From Anaerolineales bacterium (GTDB lineage Bacteria; Chloroflexota; Anaerolineae; Anaerolineales; E44-bin32): a stretch of DNA of 7,161 nucleotides. Positions 1 through 6,100 of the stretch are shown here, in pieces (position 1 is the first letter of the stretch; every line of letters begins with the position of its first letter). The DNA is taken from assembly GCA_023144145.1 (NCBI GenBank), contig JAGLGG010000204.1:1-7161 (forward strand), written 5' to 3'. Position numbers and translations under genes: made by a program. Under the pieces are notes generated by a model. The model was given only the letters and a program-made list of their open reading frames with translations. It made no database searches and was not told where the DNA came from.

Positions 1-440
1 ATCCCAATCTCAGATTTTGATTGATTCGGTGCAATCCATGTTCCTGGAGCGAGTCGTCCAAATCCCAGCCAACTCAACCTCTGGCGCAGGTTTGAACGAA
101 TATGCCTCTTTTGCTCAGGAATCGAATAGACCACCATCTGCCATAAGCCATCCCATTCAGAACGCGGCTCCTCAAATATTCGCGCCTCTCCTTCTCGAAC
201 GATTCGCAACCCTCTTTCTGTCAGGGAATATTGGCTGTATCGACCCACTCGAGTAGAAATCATCCACCCTCTCTTCTTCATGCGCGAAAGCGTTGAGCGC
301 ACGCCTCGCTCGCTTACACCCAAGACTTCAAGCAATTTCAGCAAACCCGTTGTCCAGGCGCTTTCACCCAAGGGAAGAATGTAATCCCCGAAGAGAGTGA
401 AGATGATAATTTGAGTTCGTATTGGCAATCGATCAATCAT
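1..440 (-). CDS. PaaX-family transcriptional regulator, N-terminal half (runs off the window)
   Basis: The minus strand reads open from ATG at 440 down to base 1, giving 146 codons with no stop, so the gene continues beyond the left edge. Residues about 8-80 form a winged-helix domain of the PaaX type: a FTLFGDYI stretch, then GVSERGVRSTLSRMKKRGW, then YSLTERGLRIV. From about residue 90 the second PaaX domain begins, with EWDGLWQMVVYSIPE and LGFGRLAPGTWIAP. Family members are about 250-300 residues, so roughly half is seen. Known PaaX proteins are repressors of phenylacetate genes relieved by phenylacetyl-CoA; the ligand here is unknown. In-frame codons upstream of 440 hold no other start before a TAA, so ATG 440 is the only sensible start. 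No Shine-Dalgarno sequence precedes it. The gene is divergent from the catabolic cluster, which makes it the likely local regulator. Confidence 0.88.
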   Translation of the reverse strand, partial: MIDRLPIRTQIIIFTLFGDYILPLGESAWTTGLLKLLEVLGVSERGVRSTLSRMKKRGWMISTRVGRYSQYSLTERGLRIVREGEARIFEEPRSEWDGLWQMVVYSIPEQKRHIRSNLRQRLSWLGFGRLAPGTWIAPNQSKSEIG

Positions 441-483
441 ATCGCGTATATGTGGGGGTCGTCTAAAAACCGCGTCATATTTA

Positions 484-511
484 GTATAGCATCTAGCTCC
501 TTAATGTCAAC
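484..511 (-). promoter_or_regulatory. sigma70-type promoter for the PaaX-family gene
   Basis: On the minus strand a perfect -35 box TTGACA (511-506) is followed after 16 bases by TATACT (489-484), five of six matches to the -10 consensus. Transcription would start near 477-478, giving a leader of about 38 bases before ATG 440. The position and direction fit autonomous expression of the regulator. No transcript data are available, so this is a sequence call. Confidence 0.6.
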
Positions 512-686
512 TGGTGTTAACTGAGGTCCGGACAAAAGCTTGGACATTCGAGCAGTCCAGGCTCCCACGCCTGGGCGAGCGGTGGAGGGGAGCCAATATA
601 CAGTAATTGGGAGCCGCCTCAGCTGGAAAATGGGTCGAATATCCCCTGGCAGGAGGCGTATTCTTGATGTGACCGCCTTCACATTA

Positions 687-714
687 TTGACGGAGAACGA
701 ACTCATGCTACACT
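687..714 (+). promoter_or_regulatory. possible sigma70 promoter for the plus-strand cluster
   Basis: TTGACG (687-692) is a five-of-six -35 match. After 16 bases comes TACACT (709-714), a four-of-six -10 match preceded by TG one base upstream, as in extended -10 promoters. The start would be near 721 and would give a leader of about 275 bases before the dehydrogenase remnant, containing the inverted repeat at 794-842. Perfect TATAAT boxes also occur at 792-797 and 900-905, but their upstream -35 candidates are poor. Confidence 0.35.
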
Positions 715-759
715 TTATATGTCTCACTTTTTCGACGGCATTCTGAAAAGTGCGGCATG

Positions 760-773
760 TTCGAAAGTTCGAA
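760..773. repeat. tandem TTCGAA palindromes
   Basis: TTCGAA occurs at 760-765 and again at 768-773, eight bases apart. Each copy is a palindrome, and together they look like a compact protein-binding site just upstream of the TATAAT at 792. They could also be chance in AT-rich spacer DNA. Confidence 0.3.
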
Positions 774-793
774 ATTTATCGCCACACAACATA

Positions 794-842
794 TAATGGA
801 GCTGACCTCCTACCCCTAGACTACTGAGGTTAAGCTCCATTA
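794..842. repeat. long inverted repeat / potential stem-loop
   Basis: TAATGGAGCT (794-803) pairs perfectly with AGCTCCATTA (833-842). After a small mismatch (804 against 831-832), ACCTC (805-809) pairs with GAGGT (826-830), leaving a 16-base loop. That makes a 15-pair stem. No run of T follows, so it is not an intrinsic terminator. It may be a two-half-site operator for the divergent regulator, or a hairpin in the leader RNA of the cluster. Confidence 0.6.
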
Positions 843-898
843 ACAAAGTACCATAACATGCAATCTACTCGAGAAAGAATTGGTCCAAATCCTTGACG

Positions 899-945
899 AT
901 ATAATGGAGTTAGTTCAGATTGCCTGTAATCGTCTTGAGCTCCAT
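899..945. repeat. diverged second copy of the inverted-repeat unit
   Basis: The 11 bases ATATAATGGAG at 899-909 repeat exactly those at 791-801, 108 bases away. As in the first unit, an AGCTCCAT half (938-945) follows in inverted orientation. The spacing between ATGGAG and CTCCAT is 36 bases here and 39 in the first unit. The inner sequence is not conserved, so the stem is only about 8 pairs. Both units contain a perfect TATAAT. Confidence 0.45.
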
Positions 946-981
946 CTCAATGGTCCTATTTCTGTTACGCAGACCAATCTC

Positions 982-987
982 AGGGAG
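982..987 (+). promoter_or_regulatory. ribosome binding site before the dehydrogenase remnant
   Basis: AGGGAG lies 8 bases before ATG 996. This makes the short remnant translatable. It matters because the next gene, starting at 1175, has no such site of its own. Confidence 0.45.
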
Positions 988-995
988 AACAGGAA

Positions 996-1178
996 ATGGA
1001 AATTGCAGGGTCGCTTGGCTGTCGTGCAGTGGATTACCCTCGGGTCATACCGATGGTGGAAAGTGGAAAACTAAAGGTAAAAGAACTCGTTGCTGCACAA
1101 TTGTTTTTGGACGAGATTAACGAAGCCTTTGATCTGTTTCGAAAGGGAGAGGGCATCCGTTCCGTGGTCGCGCCATGA
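996..1178 (+). pseudogene. 3' remnant of a zinc-type alcohol dehydrogenase gene
   Basis: The 60-residue product matches in pattern the C-terminal end of medium-chain zinc alcohol dehydrogenases: EIAGSLGCRAVDYPRVI, then a VESGKLKVKELV helix region, then EINEAFDLFRKGEGIRSVV at the terminus. Full proteins are about 340-350 residues, so some 290 residues are absent, including the catalytic zinc site and the Rossmann GxGxxG motif. In the same frame just upstream (about 960-995) YADQ...EQE may extend the similarity, but stops at 936, 927 and 894 end it. The fragment keeps its natural stop, which overlaps the next start as ATGA. It cannot be an active dehydrogenase. It may be translated from ATG 996 as a short peptide that couples ribosomes to the amidohydrolase. 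Confidence 0.72.
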
Positions 1179-2035
1179 TCATCGACTTTCACATTCATGC
1201 ATCTCAGCCGGAACACCATCATCCTTGGGTCATAGATTTCGCTTCAGGCGAGTTCAAGGGCGATATCATCCTGGCGATGAAAGATGTTCTCACACCCGGA
1301 GGGATCAGATCTTTTCTCCAGGAGGCCGGCATTGACTATGCCGTAGCGCTTGCAGAAGTTTCTCCAATAACCACCGGAGTCTGTGATAACGAATACACCA
1401 TCGATTTTGTACGAAAGGCGAATGAAATTCCCGATCCCCCTGCCGGGCCGAAAGGGAGACTGATCCCCTTCGCCAGTCCCAATCCTTATATCGACACGGA
1501 TCTCGCGACAAGCCTTGAAGGTTGGGTGAAGGATGAAGGATTTATGGGGATTAAACTCTACCCCACTTACCAGCACCATTACGTCAACGACCCACGTCTC
1601 TATCCACTCTATGCTAAAGCGCAAGAATTAGGAGTTCCCGTACTGGTCCATACAGGATCCTCAGTTTTCAAAGGCGCGCGTATAAAATACGGCGACCCGT
1701 TGTACCTGGATGACGTCGCAATCGATTTCCCAGACCTCACCATCCTGATGGCGCATTCGGGCCGACCCTTCTGGTACGATCACGCATTTTGGATGGCTCG
1801 ACAGCATGAGAATGTTTATCTTGAGATCTCCGGGTTGCCAGCTAAAAACTTACTGAACTATTTTCCCAGGCTTGAATCCTTAGCTCACAAAGTCGTTTAT
1901 GGTTCTGATTGGCCGGGAAACCCTTTTATCGACCGAAATATCGAGGGGGTCAAAAAACTTCCAATTTCAGAAGAGACCAAGACCAAGATCCTTGGAGAAA
2001 ACGCCGCAAGGATCCTGGGACTATCAGAAGAGTAA
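1175..2035 (+). CDS. metal-dependent amidohydrolase, ACMSD-type (amidohydrolase 2 family)
   Basis: The 286-residue protein is a TIM-barrel hydrolase or decarboxylase of the family that includes aminocarboxymuconate-semialdehyde decarboxylase and gamma-resorcylate decarboxylase. Expected metal ligands appear in order: the DFHIH motif (H6, H8), H159 in VLVHTGS, H194 in MAHSG, and D245 in YGSDWPG. GIKLYP around residues 125-130 is also typical. There is no signal peptide, so it is cytosolic. Because HxH lies at residues 6-8, the start must be ATG 1175. That start has no Shine-Dalgarno sequence and overlaps the stop of the dehydrogenase remnant by four bases, implying translational coupling. Only 3 bases separate its stop from iorA. 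The substrate cannot be read from the sequence; an aromatic or unsaturated carboxylic acid would suit the context. Confidence 0.85.
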   Translation: MIIDFHIHASQPEHHHPWVIDFASGEFKGDIILAMKDVLTPGGIRSFLQEAGIDYAVALAEVSPITTGVCDNEYTIDFVRKANEIPDPPAGPKGRLIPFASPNPYIDTDLATSLEGWVKDEGFMGIKLYPTYQHHYVNDPRLYPLYAKAQELGVPVLVHTGSSVFKGARIKYGDPLYLDDVAIDFPDLTILMAHSGRPFWYDHAFWMARQHENVYLEISGLPAKNLLNYFPRLESLAHKVVYGSDWPGNPFIDRNIEGVKKLPISEETKTKILGENAARILGLSEE

Positions 2036-2038
2036 TTA

Positions 2039-3817
2039 TTGATATCTGGTAATAAGAGTGAAACTGTGAAAAGAGAACTCATTCTGGGGAATCATGCCAT
2101 CGCTAGAGGTGCCTGGGAGGCGGGTGTGAACTTCGCATCGGGTTATCCCGGCACACCAAGTACCGAGATACTCGAAGCGCTCGCGCGTTACCCCGAAGTC
2201 GATTCCCAATGGTCAGCCAACGAAAAAGTTGCCTTTGAAGAGGGAATGGGCGCTGCCATTGGTGGATTACGAGTTTTAGTGACCATGAAACACGTGGGGC
2301 TGAACGTCGCTGCAGACCCCTTCATGGTCTTCCCCTACGCCGGAACTGTTGGTGGATTTCTACTGGTCTCAGCGGATGATCCTGGAATGCATTCCTCACA
2401 AAATGAGCAGGACAACCGCTACCTGGCTCGCATGGCGAAAGTGCCAGTTTTGGAACCAAGCACTGCCCAGGAGTGCAAAGATTATGTGAAGCTAGGGCTG
2501 GAAATCTCCGAACAATTCAACACACCCGTAATGCTTCGCACCACAACCCGCTTGGCTCATCACAAAGGGCTGGTAACCTTCGGGGAACGGCATGAGGTTC
2601 CGAGGATAGAGCAAGATCTTGATCCAAGACAATTTTCGGTACCGATCTACCGTCGAATTTTAAGACCGACGGTCGAGCAACGGCTGAAGGATCTAGAATC
2701 CTTTGCAGAAACAACGGAACTGAACCAAATCGAGAATTCAGGTTCGACAACCGGTGTTGTGACCAATGGCATCGCCTATCAATATGTCAAAGAAATTCTT
2801 CCCGATGCTGATGTCCTCCGCCTGGGGATGACATTCCCACTTCCAGCTAAAATACTTCGCGATTTCTGCAACATTCATGAACAGGTTTACGTTATTGAGG
2901 AGGGCGAACCCTTTATCGAGGATTTCATACGCTCGCTGGGGATCGATAACATCGTCGGCAAGGAACTGTTTGGTGTTATTGGTGAATATTCGCCAGGACG
3001 TCTTGGATCCGCATTAGGGCTCTTTGAACTTCCCCCCGACCTCACAAAGGAAATGACCCTTATGCCCCGCCCACCGATGTTTTGCATCGGATGTGGTCAC
3101 CGAACCGTTTTCAGCGCCCTGCGCCAATTAAGAGTAACGGTCGCAGGGGACATCGGCTGCTACACAATGGGCGCCCTGCCACCCTACGAGGCGTCCCATA
3201 CAACTTTTAATATGGGCGCTAGCATCGGAACCGCTTTTGGTCTGGAACGAGCTGGGAAAGAGAGGGTAGTTGCCGTAATCGGTGATTCTACATTTGTTCA
3301 CGCTGGGATCCCGGCTTTGATTGATGCGGTTTACAACGGCAGCAAAATCACGTTAATCATCTTGGATAACTCCACCACCGGAATGACCGGTGGACAACCA
3401 CACCCGGCATCAGGCAAGGCATTGAGTGGCAAGGATGCACCTACACTCGATCTCGAAGGACTATGTTTGGCTGTCGGTGTCGAACACGTCGTCAAGGTAG
3501 ACACATGGGATCGCAAGGCAGTAAACAACGCTCTTCGTGAAGCGATAGCTTATAAGGGACCATCGGTGGTGATTACCCAGGGACCTTGCCAAAGACTTCC
3601 AGAGATGAAACGTAGATCTTTAACGCCCTACTTTATTGATGAAAGCCTCTGCACCCAATGCGATGCTTGCTTCAAGGTTTGGTGTCCCGCGATAACGAGG
3701 ACTGAGAATAATTTCCCGGTCATAAACCCGCAGGAATGTACTGCTTGCACTGTGTGTGCACAGGTTTGCCCAACAGAGGCGATCTATCCGTTTGAACCAA
3801 ATTATGTGCAGATCTAA
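2039..3817 (+). CDS. iorA: indolepyruvate:ferredoxin oxidoreductase, alpha subunit
   Basis: This large subunit binds thiamine diphosphate and, with IorB, converts aryl-2-oxoacids plus CoA to aryl-acetyl-CoA, CO2 and reduced ferredoxin. At the N-terminus GNHAIARGA and GYPGTPSTEI (35-44) mark the pyrimidine-binding domain, with ANE at 60-62. CIGCGH (349-354) and the GDS...DN cofactor motif (415-417 and 443-444) follow. The C-terminus holds two 4Fe-4S motifs: C538, C541, C544, C549-P (CX2CX2CX4CP, the spacing described for IorA) and C567, C570, C573, C577-P. The length of 592 is close to normal. The TTG start at 2039 follows the previous stop by 3 bases; GTG at 2066 is an alternative that would begin closer to the usual family N-terminus. 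Preferred substrates (indole-, phenyl- or hydroxyphenylpyruvate) cannot be told apart here. Confidence 0.95.
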   Translation: MISGNKSETVKRELILGNHAIARGAWEAGVNFASGYPGTPSTEILEALARYPEVDSQWSANEKVAFEEGMGAAIGGLRVLVTMKHVGLNVAADPFMVFPYAGTVGGFLLVSADDPGMHSSQNEQDNRYLARMAKVPVLEPSTAQECKDYVKLGLEISEQFNTPVMLRTTTRLAHHKGLVTFGERHEVPRIEQDLDPRQFSVPIYRRILRPTVEQRLKDLESFAETTELNQIENSGSTTGVVTNGIAYQYVKEILPDADVLRLGMTFPLPAKILRDFCNIHEQVYVIEEGEPFIEDFIRSLGIDNIVGKELFGVIGEYSPGRLGSALGLFELPPDLTKEMTLMPRPPMFCIGCGHRTVFSALRQLRVTVAGDIGCYTMGALPPYEASHTTFNMGASIGTAFGLERAGKERVVAVIGDSTFVHAGIPALIDAVYNGSKITLIILDNSTTGMTGGQPHPASGKALSGKDAPTLDLEGLCLAVGVEHVVKVDTWDRKAVNNALREAIAYKGPSVVITQGPCQRLPEMKRRSLTPYFIDESLCTQCDACFKVWCPAITRTENNFPVINPQECTACTVCAQVCPTEAIYPFEPNYVQI

Positions 3818-3818
3818 C

Positions 3819-3823
3819 AGAGG
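3819..3823 (+). promoter_or_regulatory. ribosome binding site that decides the iorB start
   Basis: AGAGG ends 6 bases before GTG 3830 but directly abuts TTG 3824. Normal spacing therefore favours GTG 3830 as the start of iorB. Confidence 0.5.
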
Positions 3824-3829
3824 TTGAGT

Positions 3830-4426
3830 GTGAGCGAAAAAGATAAAATTTGGAGCATCGTTTTTTCGGGCGTGGGAGGACAAGGCGTTATCCTCATTAC
3901 TGAGATCACCGCATTGGCCGCAGTAAAGAACGGATATGATGTAAAGCAAACCGAAGTCCACGGTGTCTCCCAACGTGGTGGAAGTGTTGAAACACAAGTG
4001 CGTTTTGGGAAACGGGTGTGGTCACCTATGGTCACTCCTGGAAATGCGGATGCTGTCGTCGGCTTAGAAGTCCTTGAGGGGCTTCGATCAGCTCATTATG
4101 CAGAGGCTGAAACAGGGGTCATTTTGTTGAATGAACATAAGATCGTCCCTGCCTCTGTGGAAAACGCTGAGCAGATGTACCCATCGAATTCAGCAGAGCT
4201 CCTGATTCAAAAGGGCTATCAAGTCATCCAGTTGTCTGCAACAAAAATCGCACACGAGCTTGGTGACGGTCGAATGGCCAACGTGGTGATGATTGGTCGC
4301 CTCTCAACACTGCTGCCTATTCCCCAGGAAATTTGGTCCGACACCCTAAAAAAGAGAATTCCTCTCAAGTATCTTGATCCCAACCTGAAAGCTTTCGAAG
4401 CCGGTAGAGCAGCAGTCACTGCTTAA
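3830..4426 (+). CDS. iorB: indolepyruvate:ferredoxin oxidoreductase, beta subunit
   Basis: This is the small gamma-type domain partner of IorA, 198 residues from GTG 3830 (200 from TTG 3824), the usual length for the subunit. It begins with the FSGVGGQGV loop (residues 12-20), followed by TEVHGVSQRGGSVETQVR (about 41-58); both are hallmarks of the 2-oxoacid oxidoreductase gamma domain. ADAVVGLE and GRMANVVMIG are further family blocks. It lies 12 bases after iorA in the same direction, the standard iorAB arrangement, so the two are almost certainly co-translated into one complex. No cluster-binding cysteine motif is present, as expected for this subunit. Confidence 0.93.
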   Translation: MSEKDKIWSIVFSGVGGQGVILITEITALAAVKNGYDVKQTEVHGVSQRGGSVETQVRFGKRVWSPMVTPGNADAVVGLEVLEGLRSAHYAEAETGVILLNEHKIVPASVENAEQMYPSNSAELLIQKGYQVIQLSATKIAHELGDGRMANVVMIGRLSTLLPIPQEIWSDTLKKRIPLKYLDPNLKAFEAGRAAVTA

Positions 4427-4467
4427 GTGGAGCCACACGCAAGAAGTGGTCCAGCGCGGAGGGCAAG

Positions 4468-5730
4468 ATGAATACAAAAAGCGGACCCGAACTCATCCAT
4501 GACTGGAACCTCATAGGCGAGACACCAGCCTATCCAACAGAAATCCTGATCACCGACGAAACATTGAGGGATGGTTTGCAATCACCCTCCATCACCCACC
4601 CGAGCATTCAAGATAAGGTTTTCCTACTCTACCTGATGCGCGATCTTGGCATCGACGCGGCAGATTTAGGACTGTGCTGCGCTGGAGAGAGGTTTAAGGA
4701 TGACGTCGTTGTTCTGTCGCGCGAGATTGCAAATCAGAATATGCCGATCCAGCCTCAGAGCGCGGCTCGAACAGCCATCGAAGATGTTGAACCAATTGTC
4801 GATGCAAGCCTAGAAGCAGGAATCCAGATTGAAGCCTGTATATTCCTAGGATCCAGCCCAATTCGACAGTATGTCGAAGGATGGGGGCTAAATACATTAC
4901 TCGAACTCACCCACAAATCGATAACCTTCGCGGTTGAGAATGGTCTGCCCGTGATGTTCGTAACGGAGGATACTACTCGAGCACATCCTGAGGATTTGAG
5001 ACAGATCTACACAGAAGCTATGCGCAGCGGGGCAGGTCGAATTTGCTTATGCGACACTGTTGGGCATGCCACACCTGAAGGTGTGCGAAACCTCGTCCAA
5101 TTTATCAAGGGCGTTCGCGATGAAGTTAACCCCGACGTGGGTATTGACTGGCACGGCCACCGTGATCGGGGGCTCGACATCATCAATACCTTTGCCGCGA
5201 TTGAAGCCGGGGCAGATCGCGTCCATGCTTGCGCATTGGGGATTGGTGAGCGTTCCGGGAACACACCAATGGAAATCTTGCTGATCAACCTCAACCTGCT
5301 CGGGATTTCAGACCGCGATCTCAGAAAACTTCCGGAATACTGCCAGGTTGTAGCAAATGCATGTGGAGCGCCGGCACCCTTCAATTACCCCGTTATCGGC
5401 GCCGATTCATTCCGCACTTCAACCGGTGTACACGCTGCAGCTGTGGCCAAAGCGCTGCAAATGGAAGATCAGTGGTTGGCAGATCGAATTTACTGCGGCG
5501 TACCCGCAAGCCTTGTTGGCCGTGAGCAGGAAATCGAGATCGGTCCGATGAGCGGCGAACACAATGTGCGCTACTGGCTGAAGAAACGTGGGATCGAAGA
5601 TCACCCCATCTACATCGAAAAAATCCTGGCAGCCTCAAAGCGCTCAAGCACTCTGTTATCTGAAGAGGAAATTCTCAGGATGGTTGAGGTGATGAGTGAG
5701 CGTATGAAAACTGGCGAGGAAAAAACCTGA
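4468..5730 (+). CDS. DRE-TIM metallolyase, alpha-isopropylmalate/homocitrate synthase-like
   Basis: The 420-residue protein belongs to the HMGL-like pyruvate carboxyltransferase superfamily, which condenses acetyl-CoA with a 2-oxoacid or runs lyase reactions. The N-terminal DETLRDGLQ (30-38) gives the catalytic arginine R34 and metal ligand D35. HGH (H229, H231) supplies the other metal ligands, and GIGERSGN (258-265) is the synthase-type signature. DSFRTSTGVHAAAV and GREQEIEIGPMSG follow, as in alkylmalate synthase relatives. The usual HxHND is HGHRD here. At 420 residues it is shorter than LeuA (about 510) and no LeuA regulatory domain is evident, so leucine feedback is unlikely. A GGAGGG ribosome site sits 4 bases before ATG 4468. 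Its place after iorAB suggests a pathway-specific 2-oxoacid rather than leucine synthesis; an arylpyruvate is possible but unproven. Confidence 0.85.
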   Translation: MNTKSGPELIHDWNLIGETPAYPTEILITDETLRDGLQSPSITHPSIQDKVFLLYLMRDLGIDAADLGLCCAGERFKDDVVVLSREIANQNMPIQPQSAARTAIEDVEPIVDASLEAGIQIEACIFLGSSPIRQYVEGWGLNTLLELTHKSITFAVENGLPVMFVTEDTTRAHPEDLRQIYTEAMRSGAGRICLCDTVGHATPEGVRNLVQFIKGVRDEVNPDVGIDWHGHRDRGLDIINTFAAIEAGADRVHACALGIGERSGNTPMEILLINLNLLGISDRDLRKLPEYCQVVANACGAPAPFNYPVIGADSFRTSTGVHAAAVAKALQMEDQWLADRIYCGVPASLVGREQEIEIGPMSGEHNVRYWLKKRGIEDHPIYIEKILAASKRSSTLLSEEEILRMVEVMSERMKTGEEKT

Positions 5731-5820
5731 CGCCGAGTTTTAGGAAGTTGGTGCGCACTTTAATCTGGTCTTGCCCTCGGGAATGCCAGGATCAGACAGA
5801 TTGAGGCCACAGGATCTTGC
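5731..5820 (+). other. gap between the DRE-TIM gene and the MoaD-like gene
   Basis: These 90 bases hold no recognisable gene, no convincing promoter and no terminator-like hairpin with a T-run. CAGGATC occurs twice (5787-5793 and 5810-5816); the second copy supplies the AGGA ribosome site of the next gene. Read-through of the operon across the gap is likely. Confidence 0.4.
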
Positions 5821-6078
5821 ATGAAAATTGTCGTAAAGCTTGGTGAACCACTCTGGCGGGAAATTGGAGAGAAACAGGTCACCCTGGATCTCCAACTTGA
5901 TGCGACGATCGAAGATATGATTTCTGAGTTGGCTGATCAATATCCAGCTCTTCGAGAATTTCTGAACCAAGCAGAGATCCCACCAACCATTTTTCTGGCG
6001 GATGAACTTGTGAATTGGGAAACGAAACTTAAGCAAGGGGACTCACCCACCCTCATATGGGCGGTATCTGGTGGATAG
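5821..6078 (+). CDS. MoaD/ThiS-like sulfur carrier protein
   Basis: This 85-residue ubiquitin-fold protein ends in Gly-Gly (AVSGG), the tail that is adenylated and thiocarboxylated to deliver sulfur in pterin-cofactor synthesis. The N-terminal MKIVVKLGEPLW strand, the TIEDMISELADQYPAL helix and the late QGDSPTLIWAVSGG segment follow the MoaD plan. AGGA sits 6 bases before ATG. It lies 22 bases ahead of an aldehyde ferredoxin oxidoreductase gene, a pairing common where a dedicated MoaD serves tungsto-pterin cofactor for that enzyme. ThiS is the alternative fold relative, but the neighbour favours a MoaD role. A gap of 90 bases separates it from the preceding gene. Confidence 0.82.
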   Translation: MKIVVKLGEPLWREIGEKQVTLDLQLDATIEDMISELADQYPALREFLNQAEIPPTIFLADELVNWETKLKQGDSPTLIWAVSGG

Positions 6079-6100
6079 GTTTGGTAGAAGGCCATAATAA

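Larger units (their letters stand above)
441..938. other. divergent intergenic control region with no convincing gene
   Basis: About 500 bases separate the PaaX-family start from the first recognisable coding remnant. Open frames here are short, overlap on both strands and give no recognisable protein. The minus-strand frame 437-727 (96 codons) spans the paaX promoter and is probably chance. What the region does hold is regulatory-looking: the paaX promoter, a possible plus-strand promoter, GGGAGCC repeats around 560-615, paired TTCGAA palindromes at 760-773, and a large inverted repeat at 794-842 whose motif recurs at 899-945. Confidence 0.6.

Noticed and set aside
17..256. 79-codon plus-strand frame at the left edge
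   Set aside because: It lies antisense to the PaaX-family coding sequence, which has clear domain motifs, and its own product resembles nothing.
437..727. 96-codon minus-strand frame ending in an ATGA overlap with the PaaX start
   Set aside because: It gives no recognisable protein, has no good ribosome site at its start, and the paaX promoter lies inside it. Only its last 13 codons could matter, as a leader peptide.
540..746. 68-codon plus-strand frame in the intergenic region
   Set aside because: No recognisable protein, overlaps an equally open frame on the other strand, and its 3' part contains the candidate plus-strand promoter.
794..842. Hairpin as an intrinsic terminator
   Set aside because: The stem is strong, but no T-run follows on either strand and the loop is 16 bases, so it does not fit a Rho-independent terminator.
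880..1120. Two overlapping plus-strand frames (880-1074 and 920-1120)
   Set aside because: They overlap the dehydrogenase remnant in other frames, and only the 996-1178 frame gives the family sequence. I saw no clear frameshifted dehydrogenase sequence in them.
5007..5384. 125-codon minus-strand frame opposite the DRE-TIM gene
   Set aside because: It is a shadow: the plus-strand frame contains the conserved HGH and GERSGN motifs, and the antisense product is low-complexity and unrecognised.
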